From the NCBI GenBank assembly GCA_948467735.1, contig CAOKFN010000029.1, positions 1-59,318 of the forward strand: a stretch of 59,318 nt of DNA. The letters are read 5' to 3'. The notes under the pieces were generated by a model. It worked only from the letters and a program-made list of their open reading frames with translations, was not told where the DNA came from and ran no database searches. Positions 8,499 to 16,465 of this stretch are shown here, piece after piece. Positions within the stretch are counted from its first letter, which is position 1; the number at the start of each line of letters is the position of its first letter. This stretch comes from an uncultured bacterium (GTDB lineage Bacteria > Bacillota > Clostridia > Lachnospirales > Lachnospiraceae). A program made the position numbers and the translations under genes.

Positions 8499-8771
8499 TC
8501 AGCTTAATTCTCCGCCGCCTATTTTTCGGTTTATTTCACATATGAAAGGATAATCTGTCGGATAGTCTACCCTTTCTAATACAAATCTCCATGCGTGTTT
8601 TAAATTGTTAATTGCGATAATATTGTCTACTTTCATACAGGGCACACTAAAACCGTTAAATATTGATTCTGTATCGGAATATGTTACGGGAATCCCCTCT
8701 AAGTTCGCGCTTTTCCATATATAATCAACGATATTCCTCTTTGCGGCAAAAATATTTTGCTCAACTGTCAT
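8499..8771 (-). pseudogene. Fic-family protein, N-terminal fragment
   Basis: Ninety residues that match the N-terminal helical part of Fic/DOC proteins (IVDYIWKSANLEGIPVTYSD, then AINNLKHAWRFVLE). The catalytic HPFxxGNGR core is absent: a stop follows GGELS and the reading frame runs into the XRE duplication. Full-length relatives are about 200 residues, so this is probably a 3'-truncated gene. Intact Fic enzymes transfer AMP or other nucleotides to proteins; this fragment cannot. The start at 8771 has only a weak AAGGA upstream. Confidence 0.65.
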
Positions 8772-8889
8772 AGAATACTTATTTTCCTTTTTACCGAGTT
8801 CCTCCTTCCTTTTTTCTTCAAATTTCTCCTCACCGCGAGGATTTAATGGTCTGATTTGCCTTGAACATGCATTTTACGGTGTGGGAGAT

Positions 8890-9057
8890 TTATGTCCTAT
8901 CGTCTTTTGACTGTCTGCCCTTTTCCTTTTGAGGAGTTTTATCCTTGCCAGACCAATCTCCCTTACTTCGTTCTTCCGCAATCATCCGTTTGCAATCGGA
9001 CATACTCATTCCCTTATCCTCTTTATCCGGTGCCTTTGTTTCTTTTGCTTCCGCCAT
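8890..9057 (-). CDS. Small hydrophilic ORF, 55 residues
   Basis: Starts ATG GCG GAA inside the 3' end of the VapD-like gene in another frame (52-base overlap). The product is very rich in Lys, Asp and Glu, with a central MSMSDCKRMIAEERSKG segment. Small charged proteins of this kind are common in clostridial conjugative elements, but no family can be named. It may be a true overlapping gene, or the displaced tail of the VapD-like protein after a frameshift. No strong ribosome site is visible. Confidence 0.35.
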   Translation of the reverse strand: MAEAKETKAPDKEDKGMSMSDCKRMIAEERSKGDWSGKDKTPQKEKGRQSKDDRT

Positions 9058-9722
9058 GGTTTTTCAAGTTGACTCGCCGCATCTTCGACAGCCTTCATCA
9101 AGCTATGCTGCTTTCCTACATTCGTAACTTCAATAGCGTTAAGGCACTTATTTAACCACGGCATTTGTACAGCCATCTCATTAACTAAAATATTCACTTT
9201 TGCCTTTGTTAATGGCTCCTTAGAAACATACACAAAGTATTGCCTATGTTCAAAACCGTTTTTTTTCATGAATTTGGCAATATCTTCCCATGCCTTTTTG
9301 TAATATTGTGGATTGATGAAAATTTTAGGTCTGGGATAATACTTTTTCAGATTGTTGTCGTTCAAATCAAATGTTATTTGTTTCCTTGTTCCTGATGCGA
9401 ACATCTTTTTAAGCTCCGGAATCTGTATGAAAACGTCTTCTACTTCCCCATCCTCGATAAAATCGCAGGAAGCCGCACATTTAAGAAACCAGTCGCTTCT
9501 AATAAGCCCTATTAGAATAGCCCACATATTCCCGTAATCATCCTCGTCGCCCGTATCTTTAAATGCAAGGATTTCACCCTCGGATATGCACACAAGGCCT
9601 CTTTGCTCGAAATGCTTTTTAAGCGTATGATAAACATCCTCACGTTTGATATTATTAGCTACCATAAGCGCATCGCTAAAAGTGAATCTTACCTGTAATC
9701 CCATATCGTCCATATTATCCAT
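9006..9722 (-). CDS. VapD-like domain protein with extra N-terminal domain
   Basis: Protein of 238 residues. The C-terminal half (about 115-215) resembles VapD, a small ribonuclease of the Cas2-like ferredoxin fold: a FDLNDNNLKKYY strand, then AWEDIAKFMKKNGFEHRQ, VYVSKEPL and a later LMKAVEDAA. In VapD the first Asp is functionally important and is present here. The first 110 residues form an unrecognised domain that resembles a second, diverged ferredoxin-like unit. The tail is strongly basic. The start at 9722 has AAAGGAG upstream and was preferred to GTG at 9737. VapD proteins act as toxin-like RNases; activity here is inferred. Confidence 0.6.
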   Translation of the reverse strand: MDNMDDMGLQVRFTFSDALMVANNIKREDVYHTLKKHFEQRGLVCISEGEILAFKDTGDEDDYGNMWAILIGLIRSDWFLKCAASCDFIEDGEVEDVFIQIPELKKMFASGTRKQITFDLNDNNLKKYYPRPKIFINPQYYKKAWEDIAKFMKKNGFEHRQYFVYVSKEPLTKAKVNILVNEMAVQMPWLNKCLNAIEVTNVGKQHSLMKAVEDAASQLEKPWRKQKKQRHRIKRIRE

Positions 9723-9755
9723 ATTTTCTCCTTTCACCCTCCCTCACCGTAAGTA

Positions 9756-10052
9756 TTAACGGTCTGTCTTGCCTTTGATATTCCGGCTCTTATCCTCAGA
9801 TTGTTTTTCAACGGGACTTGCTTTCTTTTCTTTGGCGATCTGTTCTTTCCGGTTCTCCATGCCCTGCTGCTTTTGGCGTGCTTCCGTCCTTCTTCCGGAA
9901 CGGCTTATTGGTAATTCACCCATTGATGATATTGATGACCGTCTTCGGCTTTCCGTGAGGCAGAAAGATGTGCGAACACAATCTTGTCAGACACCTGCTG
10001 CTTGATTTGGGTGTGATACACATGAACAACCTTACTGCCAGATACATCCAAA
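9756..10052 (-). pseudogene. Decayed mobile-element coding fragments
   Basis: Two protein-like pieces in different frames. From about 10052 to 9905 a reading without a good start gives a segment with VHVYHTQIKQQVSDKIVFAH and ends at a stop. Beginning at ATG 9923 a second 55-residue reading (to 9756) is basic and Gln/Lys-rich (RQKQQGMENRKEQIAKEKK). Both have the composition of conjugative-element accessory proteins. The first starts only a few bases beyond the acyltransferase stop codon (10056), so this is probably the edge of an inserted and decayed element. Confidence 0.35.
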
Positions 10053-10055
10053 CTC

Positions 10056-11240
10056 CTATTTATTCAGAATCATCTTGGCGGCCCGTTTTTCAAATCCATA
10101 GGTCATTATTACCGCCACAGACAGAGAAACCACAATAATCAAAATCTGATATTTCCACATCCATACTAAGTCCCCGATCATATTAGGCGGAGTATCCCCT
10201 TCCCAGTATGGTATGCGATACACTTTACATTTCACTGCAATGTATTGGTGCCATAGATAAAGGTTATAAGAAACGGAAGCCAAGAACTTCATCAAACGAT
10301 TGGAAAAAAGGAATTGCAGACCCTTGGCCGCAAACGGCAGCGCCAGCAGAAAACAGGAAAAAACCAAAGACAGCTCAAATCTCTGCTGCAGCTGTATTAC
10401 CTGAAGCTCCCCGCCTCCCAGCTGCTTCATCATGCGGCTTACATATGGCAGACAGCAGATTACCGCCAAGGTCGCCGCCAATTTTGTATATCTGTTCTCA
10501 AGATTTTTTTCTTTCAGAGTAATGTAGAGCATACAAAGAAGCATGCCATTGGCATAGCATCCCGCAAAGGTGGCGGCATGATTGCCGTAGACCCTTATCA
10601 TGTCCGCTTTTTCATAAACAATATAATTTGCTGAAATCACGCCGCAGCCCCATAGGGCGGCGCAGGTGAATACAGGCTGTTTCCGGAACAGCCTTGCAAT
10701 CCACGGCATGAGCGCATAATAGATTACTTCCACCTGCACCGTCCACAATACGCCGTTAAAATTTGTACTCAAATAAGTATCCGGAAATAATGGACTGATA
10801 CAGGTAATATGGGTAAAAAGATCCTTCCAGAAGAATCCGTTGACAACGCAGCCGCCTTCCATAAACCTGACGGCGAGCATAACCAATAGACTTAAGTAGT
10901 AGGAGGGCAGTATTCTCGCCGCTCTTTTTATATAAAAGCGTTTCGTGTCCGGCCATGGTTCCTGCAGCAAAATTGCTCTTGCATAAGGATAAAAATTGCA
11001 GAACGCGCTTAACAGAATCAGCAGGTCCACAAATTGAAAGCCATACCTTACAAATCCCTCCAGATTGATTTCCGTTATTCCCAGATATTTCGTGTACTCC
11101 GCAAGCCCCGCGGGGAGATGAAGCCTTGGCGTAATCCAGCTCTGCTGCCAGAAATGAAACCAGACCACAAGCCCCACTGCGGCCGCCCTGACGCCGTCGT
11201 AAACATCAATATGTCTGTCTGCCTTCGCCGATTCCGGCAT
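10056..11240 (-). CDS. Acyltransferase family 3 membrane protein (OafA-like)
   Basis: Integral membrane protein of 394 residues with about ten hydrophobic helices. It has the family marks: a DVYDGVRAAAVGLVVWFHFW start with the conserved His in helix 1, an RRAARILPSYY-like motif (here KRAARILPSYYLS) after helix 2-3, and LWTVQVEVIYYALMP mid-protein. Such enzymes add acetyl or other acyl groups to exported polysaccharides or lipids. Its ATG directly follows the stop of the CheY-like gene, with no bases between, so the two are co-translated; the GH5 lipoprotein upstream suggests a surface glycan theme. Confidence 0.85.
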   Translation of the reverse strand: MPESAKADRHIDVYDGVRAAAVGLVVWFHFWQQSWITPRLHLPAGLAEYTKYLGITEINLEGFVRYGFQFVDLLILLSAFCNFYPYARAILLQEPWPDTKRFYIKRAARILPSYYLSLLVMLAVRFMEGGCVVNGFFWKDLFTHITCISPLFPDTYLSTNFNGVLWTVQVEVIYYALMPWIARLFRKQPVFTCAALWGCGVISANYIVYEKADMIRVYGNHAATFAGCYANGMLLCMLYITLKEKNLENRYTKLAATLAVICCLPYVSRMMKQLGGGELQVIQLQQRFELSLVFSCFLLALPFAAKGLQFLFSNRLMKFLASVSYNLYLWHQYIAVKCKVYRIPYWEGDTPPNMIGDLVWMWKYQILIIVVSLSVAVIMTYGFEKRAAKMILNK

Positions 11241-11624
11241 TTAACCCTCACTGCCTTCCTCTTTTTGTTCAAATACCTTGGCAACCCGTTCTCTCAAGTC
11301 CTGCGGCACAAAGGGTTTTCTCACATAACCAATCGCCCCCATTTTAAGTACTTCCACCACATCCTTTTTGTCCCCGGACGCCGTCAAAAAGATAACAGGG
11401 ATATCCGGATGGTCTTTTTTCATGTATTCAAACATCTGTATACCATTCATAATCGGCATTCCGATGTCTAAAAGGACCAAATCAACCATTCTGTTTCTAA
11501 GCTGATCCAGTCCTTGGGCTCCGGAGGCCGCCGTGATTACTTCATAGGAATCTTCCTTCAAGGCATGTTCTGCCATCCGCAGATTCATCTCATCATCGTC
11601 CACTACCAAAATACATTTTCCCAT
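11241..11624 (-). CDS. Stand-alone response regulator receiver (CheY-like)
   Basis: Protein of 127 residues made only of a receiver domain. It has the acidic pair VVDDDE near residue 10, the phosphoacceptor Asp53 (LLDIGMP), Thr in FLTASGDKK and Lys in VRKPFVP. There is no output domain and no cognate kinase nearby. AAGGAGA lies upstream of the ATG. Placed between a secreted glycosidase and a membrane acyltransferase, it may control their activity or glycan export by protein contact; that is inference from the gene order. Confidence 0.9.
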   Translation of the reverse strand: MGKCILVVDDDEMNLRMAEHALKEDSYEVITAASGAQGLDQLRNRMVDLVLLDIGMPIMNGIQMFEYMKKDHPDIPVIFLTASGDKKDVVEVLKMGAIGYVRKPFVPQDLRERVAKVFEQKEEGSEG

Positions 11625-11678
11625 GTTATGTCTCCTTTTACTTCTTTCCTTTCATCATGAAAAATAAATAATAGTTAC

Positions 11679-13835
11679 TCAAAAAACCTCAAGAATTTTC
11701 AGTTCCTTTGAACCGGATATAATAAAGCCAATATCGTTTACGCTGGCGCCTGCTCCAATGCAGCCATTGTAATCCATGCAGGATATGGCAAGGGTGTTGC
11801 CTTCTGCTTGATAATTCCCGTTCCAGCCGCCGCTTAAAGAAATCGCATCGCTAAATACAATACCGATATTCCATCCGTTTTGCTCCGTTTCGGCAGAATT
11901 GGATATGGTAAGCGAATATTGATAATACGTCTCATCTCCCTGAGTCCACGAATTGATAATTGCGGAGTCAACGCTCAAATCCGCCGCTTCATATGCGGCA
12001 TTGTTCTGCGTATTGCCTGAAACCCCGCCGTTATTTTCGGAAGAATTATCCTGTGTGTCGTCCGCCGCGCTATTGCCGCTTCCGACATCATTATTCTGCC
12101 CGCCGCCTGACGCGCCGCTTCCGGCATTATTGTTCTGTCCGCCGCCTGACGCGCCGTTTCCGGCATTACTGCTCTGCCCGCCGCCTGCTGCTCCTCCGGC
12201 ATTATTGCTCTGCCCGCCGCCTGACGTTCCGCTGGTATTTCCCCCATGACTGCCCTGTCCGTTATTCTCCGTCCCGTCCGCCATGGAACCGGAATCGGGT
12301 ATTTCTCCCTCAGCTCCCTTTGACTGCAGCATATGGTAAAGCCATTTTCCGGAATCGCTTAAGTCATCCTTATCAAATCCGCTTTTCTTTTCACAGCTGC
12401 TTTTAAACACTGCGGACGTCTCCGACTTGTTGGACAAGTTCCATGCCACATAGCTTATCTGATATTGATTCAATACGTCCATCCATTGATTCGCCTGATA
12501 TTCATCAATCGCCCCATTACCGCTGGCGTCACAGATACCATACTCCGACACGAAGACAGGAAGCCCGCTTTCCACCGCACTTATCATCGTATTCCGCAGT
12601 CCGTCCGTATGTGTCGCAGCATAAAAATGCAGCGTATACATAATATTATCATAACCCTCGATAGGGTCTGCCGCCGCCTGATCCACATATTGGCTCCAGT
12701 TCGGCGTTCCCACCAGAATAATGCCGTCATTATCATTTTCCCGAATGACTTCTATCACCTGTTCGGCATATTGCTTAATATCGCTCCATCCGGTACCGCC
12801 GTTAGGCTCATTACATATCTCGTAAAGCACATTGGTATAATCCGCATATTCCTTGGACATTTCCGCGAAAAATTCTTTGGCGTCTTCAAGGTAAGTATTC
12901 GGATTGCCGTCCGATAAAATATGCCAGTCAATAATTACATACAGGCCGGATTCCACCGCATAGCCGACGCCCTTTTTTACCAGCTCCTTTAAGCCGTCCT
13001 TATCGCCTCCGGTACAATATCCTTCGTATTCGGCGGTATACATGGCGAGCCGTACAACATTTGCCCCCCATTCCTCTTTCAGCTCTCTAAAACATTCCCC
13101 ATTCACATAATCGGGATACCACGCCAGACCATGGGTGCTGATTCCACGCAGCTGCACCGGATTTCCGGAAGCATCCACAAGCTGCGTCCCTTCCACGGAA
13201 AGTACGCCGGTGACAGTGCCTGCTGCGCCGGGCTTGACAGCAGCGCCGCCGTTTGGCGCAGAGCTTCCCTGATTTGAGGACGTTCCGTTTCCTGCCGCAG
13301 CTCCTTCCTGACCGGACTGCGTTCCGTTTCCTGCCGCAGCTCCACCCTGACCGGACTGTGCTCCGCCTCCTGACTGTGCTGCATTATTTTCGGACGCGGA
13401 TGTCCCTTGGCCGGACTGCGTTCCATCTCCTGCCGTAGAGTTTCCTTGGCCGGAATCATCAATCCCGCCGTCAGGCGCCGCCGCGTTTTGTCCCAAGCCG
13501 AAAGCCCCTTCCGAGTTCTGCGCCCCTTGGCCGGAAACCACATCGCCGCTCCCCGATGCTTCCTGTTCGGTTCGCGTCTGGGAGCTTTCTCCGGAAATAT
13601 CTGTGATCACATCCCCTGACAATACATCCTTGGCTTTATCCGCAGATATCTCTCCCGCCTCCTCAAACACCTGAGTCAATATGCCCTTTATTTTCTCTCC
13701 CTGACCTTCAAAACGTATGGAAGGGACACTGGTAAAATCCTCCGTTCTTCCACATCCCGAACCCGTCAGCATCAATAAAATCAATGCGATACCATAAATC
13801 CTACATCCTTGTCTGCGCAAATCTCTTTTCTCCAT
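11679..13835 (-). CDS. Lipoprotein GH5 endoglucanase-like enzyme with CBM2-like domain
   Basis: Secreted modular protein of about 718 residues. An N-terminal signal ends in a lipobox-like TGSGC. A low-complexity Gly/Gln/Ser linker is followed by a GH5 catalytic domain (VQLRGISTHGLAWYPD, VIIDWHI, acid/base Glu343 in EICNEPNG, nucleophile Glu431 in FVSEYGI), then a second Gly/Asn-rich linker and a C-terminal CBM2-like domain (GWNIGIVF, SGGWNGNY, YNGCIGAGASV). GH5_2 enzymes cut beta-1,4-glucans. Both linkers are coded by 39-bp tandem repeats. The start was set at ATG 13835 (GAGACGGAAC upstream), not at GTG 13853. Confidence 0.85.
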   Translation of the reverse strand: MEKRDLRRQGCRIYGIALILLMLTGSGCGRTEDFTSVPSIRFEGQGEKIKGILTQVFEEAGEISADKAKDVLSGDVITDISGESSQTRTEQEASGSGDVVSGQGAQNSEGAFGLGQNAAAPDGGIDDSGQGNSTAGDGTQSGQGTSASENNAAQSGGGAQSGQGGAAAGNGTQSGQEGAAAGNGTSSNQGSSAPNGGAAVKPGAAGTVTGVLSVEGTQLVDASGNPVQLRGISTHGLAWYPDYVNGECFRELKEEWGANVVRLAMYTAEYEGYCTGGDKDGLKELVKKGVGYAVESGLYVIIDWHILSDGNPNTYLEDAKEFFAEMSKEYADYTNVLYEICNEPNGGTGWSDIKQYAEQVIEVIRENDNDGIILVGTPNWSQYVDQAAADPIEGYDNIMYTLHFYAATHTDGLRNTMISAVESGLPVFVSEYGICDASGNGAIDEYQANQWMDVLNQYQISYVAWNLSNKSETSAVFKSSCEKKSGFDKDDLSDSGKWLYHMLQSKGAEGEIPDSGSMADGTENNGQGSHGGNTSGTSGGGQSNNAGGAAGGGQSSNAGNGASGGGQNNNAGSGASGGGQNNDVGSGNSAADDTQDNSSENNGGVSGNTQNNAAYEAADLSVDSAIINSWTQGDETYYQYSLTISNSAETEQNGWNIGIVFSDAISLSGGWNGNYQAEGNTLAISCMDYNGCIGAGASVNDIGFIISGSKELKILEVF
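12075..12240. repeat. Tandem repeat coding the C-terminal linker
   Basis: Several 39-base-type units built on CTGCCCGCCGCCTGACGCGC and TTCCGGCATTATT encode GASGGGQNNNAGS-like peptides between the GH5 and CBM2-like domains. This array is different in sequence from the N-terminal linker array, although unit length is the same. Confidence 0.6.
13293..13370. repeat. 39-bp tandem repeat coding the N-terminal linker
   Basis: About two close copies of a 39-base unit (GTTCCGTTTCCTGCCGCAGC and following bases, ending in CTGACCGGACTGC) encode the peptide unit QSGQGGAAAGNGT. More diverged copies flank them. Such in-frame repeats can expand or shrink and change linker length. Confidence 0.6.
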
Positions 13836-13836
13836 A

Positions 13837-13992
13837 TAGTTCCGTCTCTGCACTACAGCGCTTTTTCAGGGAAGAAATTATCATCTCCAAAGAACGCAGC
13901 TGATAATTTCTTCCAAGCGCTTCCGTTCCGAGACTGTCTTGCTTTTTAAGTTCCCGCATGCGGGAACTAGTTCCGTCTCTGCACTACAGCGC
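13837..13992. repeat. Direct repeats framing two hairpins, upstream of the GH5 gene
   Basis: An identical 25-base sequence (TAGTTCCGTCTCTGCACTAC plus AGCGC) occurs at 13837-13861 and 13968-13992. Between the copies are a hairpin with 14-base perfect arms (13870-13883 with 13901-13914; GGAAGAAATTATCA) and a perfect 20-base palindrome at 13949-13968 (AGTTCCCGCATGCGGGAACT). An outer AGCGCTT/AAGCGCT pair extends the hairpin. It lies between the PII-like gene and the GH5 gene on the minus strand and could be an RNA processing or attenuation element, or a small mobile repeat. Confidence 0.7.
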
Positions 13993-13994
13993 CC

Positions 13995-14687
13995 TCAATC
14001 CAGACCTGCGGTTTCATCCACGGGCAGGGACAGCACAATCCCCTGCGCCTTGCTGTTTATCCCGCATTTCCTGCCTATGGCCTGCATAATATTCAATTTA
14101 TCTTCCTTCTGAGCCAAAATCATCACAACCTCCCGCTCCGGCTGTACGCTGATGCCCCAGAATTTCATTTTTTCCTCGTTTCCCACCCGTCTGCTGTGGA
14201 ATACGGTGCCTCCCGAAGCGCCCGCGGGCTTGGCAGCGTCCATAACCTCCTCGCTGAATCCCTGATTTACAATCGCCATAATCATACTGTATCCGCTCTC
14301 TGCCATATCTGATTCATCCCTTTCCGAACGCGCCGGTTCTTCTCCCGTCTGCAATGTCTCTATCATTTTGACCATCTGGGCGCTGCCGCTGGACATGGGA
14401 ATGGTAAACGCAATCCCGCTGTTGGGCATCCCAAGATGCAGATTTTTCTGCAGTTTTTTGAGCATTTTGTCCGCAAACAGCTTGGGCATCATGCTCATTA
14501 AGATATTTTTTTCTATCCCCCCAAGCCCCAGCATATCCATGATTTCGCTGGAAGCCGTACCCTGCGCGTGAAAAACATGCTGTATGGGAACGTCCCCTTC
14601 CTTGAATAATTCCACGCCCTTATTCACCAGTTTCGGCGTGGCAATGAGAAGCAGCATCCTGAAAGCCGGTTTTTTACTGTCTGTCAT
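13995..14687 (-). CDS. PII-like signalling protein paired with DUF1538
   Basis: Protein of 230 residues in which two PII-like ferredoxin folds can be traced: the first about 8-110, the second about 133-225 with SGGTVFHSRRVGNEEKMKFW (the PII T-loop region and the GT-x-H motif) and EREVVMILAQKEDK. PII proteins bind ATP/ADP and small effectors and control transporters. The start lies three bases after the stop of the DUF1538 gene, so the pair is co-translated. It probably gates the membrane protein in response to adenylate or nitrogen status; this is by analogy to GlnK-AmtB. Confidence 0.75.
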   Translation of the reverse strand: MTDSKKPAFRMLLLIATPKLVNKGVELFKEGDVPIQHVFHAQGTASSEIMDMLGLGGIEKNILMSMMPKLFADKMLKKLQKNLHLGMPNSGIAFTIPMSSGSAQMVKMIETLQTGEEPARSERDESDMAESGYSMIMAIVNQGFSEEVMDAAKPAGASGGTVFHSRRVGNEEKMKFWGISVQPEREVVMILAQKEDKLNIMQAIGRKCGINSKAQGIVLSLPVDETAGLD

Positions 14688-14690
14688 GAT

Positions 14691-16220
14691 CTAACCCTCC
14701 TCGAAATCAATGATTTCATCCATAGCATCCAGAGCTTCCGTCTCCTGCACCACCATGGCCGGGCCAGCCGCTTTCAGCTTGTACTGGTACAGCATTCCCA
14801 TAATCTGCACCGCAATCAAAGGCGTCAAAGCCACCAGAGCCACCACGCCGAAGGCATTCGCCATCAAACTGCCCCCCACCGCATCGCAGGCGCCGATGCT
14901 CAAGGGCAAGAGAAAGGTCGTCGTCATAGGCCCGCTGGCCACGCCGCCGGAGTCAAAAGCAATACCCACGAACATCTTGGGCACCAGCCTTGACAGAACC
15001 AAGGCAATGATATAGCCCGGTATAATAATCCAGTAAATGGGAAGCCCTGTCAATACGCGCAGCATCGCCAGACCCACGCTGACAGATACGCCGATGGAAA
15101 GGCAGCGATTCATGGATTTCGCCGATACCGCGCCGTTTGTCACGCTCTCCACCTGATGATTCAGCACCTGAATCGCAGGCTCGGCCTTAACAATATAATA
15201 ACCAATCAACATGCCAATGGGCACCAGCAGCCATTTCCAGCTGGCGGAGGCGATATCCCCTCCCAGCGAAGAACCCACTGGGGCAAAGCCCACATTGACG
15301 CCGCAGAGGAAGAGCACCAGCCCAATATATGTATACAGAAATCCCACCGTCACACGAGTCACCTGTCTGCGCTTATAACGACGGCTCAACAGCTGAAACA
15401 GAACAAACACGCCCACAACGGGAAGCAGTGAAATCAATACTTCTTTTACATAGGGGGGCATGCTGATTAAAAATTCCCAGATAACATCCCTTGTGGTTGC
15501 AACATCGGCCACCGCGGACGCTGTATACGCCGTCTCGGTGGGCTTGAAAAACAGCCCTAAAATCAAGACCGCCAGAACCGGCCCCACACTGGAAAGGGCC
15601 ACCAGACCGAAACTGTCGCTGGACGCATTTTTATCGCCTCTGACCGACGCAATGCCCACGCCCATGGCCATGATGAACGGAACCGTCATAGGCCCCGTGG
15701 TCACGCCGCCGGAGTCAAAGGCAACCGCCAGAAAATCCTTCGGGACAAACAGCGACAGCACAATCAAGAGCAGATATAACACAATTAATATGGTGGAAAG
15801 ATTAAGTTGAAATAGTATTCGCATAATTGCCAGCGCCAAAAATATTCCCACACCCACCGCCACCGTCAAAATCAAGGTCAGATTGTCAATGGAAGGAACC
15901 TGCTCCGCCAATACCTGCAGATCCGGCTCCGAAATCGTGATAATCATTCCCATGGAAAACCCGATCAGACAGACCAGAAAAATATTCCGCGTTTTGGAAA
16001 TCTGAACGCCGATTCCTTCTCCCAAAGGCGTCATGGCCATTTCGGCTCCCAGCTGGAAGAAACCCATTCCGATCACCAGCATCACCGCGCCCACAATGAA
16101 CATGACCATGGCCCCCAAGTCCACAGGAACCAACAGTATGCTTAACAGCAGCACGATACCCGTTATGGGAAGCACCGCGGAAAGAGATTCCAATATCTTC
16201 TCTTTGAGTTTTTGGTTCAT
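14691..16220 (-). CDS. DUF1538 membrane protein, internally duplicated
   Basis: Polytopic protein of 509 residues with two homologous halves. Each half carries a FDSGGV-(T/A)-(T/S)-GPMT signature (FDSGGVTTGPMTVPF and FDSGGVASGPMTTTF) followed by a FG-LVAL or FG-VVAL segment, typical of DUF1538. About 12-14 hydrophobic helices are visible. The duplicated, inverted-repeat style design points to a transporter; substrate unknown. Good GGAAGG site before the ATG. The acidic C-terminus ends four bases from the start of the PII-like partner. Confidence 0.85.
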   Translation of the reverse strand: MNQKLKEKILESLSAVLPITGIVLLLSILLVPVDLGAMVMFIVGAVMLVIGMGFFQLGAEMAMTPLGEGIGVQISKTRNIFLVCLIGFSMGMIITISEPDLQVLAEQVPSIDNLTLILTVAVGVGIFLALAIMRILFQLNLSTILIVLYLLLIVLSLFVPKDFLAVAFDSGGVTTGPMTVPFIMAMGVGIASVRGDKNASSDSFGLVALSSVGPVLAVLILGLFFKPTETAYTASAVADVATTRDVIWEFLISMPPYVKEVLISLLPVVGVFVLFQLLSRRYKRRQVTRVTVGFLYTYIGLVLFLCGVNVGFAPVGSSLGGDIASASWKWLLVPIGMLIGYYIVKAEPAIQVLNHQVESVTNGAVSAKSMNRCLSIGVSVSVGLAMLRVLTGLPIYWIIIPGYIIALVLSRLVPKMFVGIAFDSGGVASGPMTTTFLLPLSIGACDAVGGSLMANAFGVVALVALTPLIAVQIMGMLYQYKLKAAGPAMVVQETEALDAMDEIIDFEEG

Positions 16221-16465
16221 ACAATACCTTCCTTCCCTTTATCATATCAGCCCGCCTTTCGGATTCCAGACCAGTACGGCTGCTAATAATTTACTACGCC
16301 TTACTTTTGCTTATCATGTTAATAAGTACAACAATCATAAAGTGTAGTCAAATGAAAGCTGTATACTATTAGATAAGTCTTCGCCCCAGACCGGTTCAGG
16401 ACCGGGAATACCAAAAATACAGCATTGCAAAGTCCATCCGCGTTCGAGAACGTTCTGCCGAGACA

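Noticed and set aside
11953..12406. Long plus-strand ORFs opposite the GH5 gene
   Set aside because: They are shadows of the repetitive linker on the minus strand; Pro/Arg-rich text follows from the Gly-rich repeats.
12075..13370. Repeat arrays considered as CRISPR
   Set aside because: Units are head-to-tail without spacers and are in-frame coding linkers.
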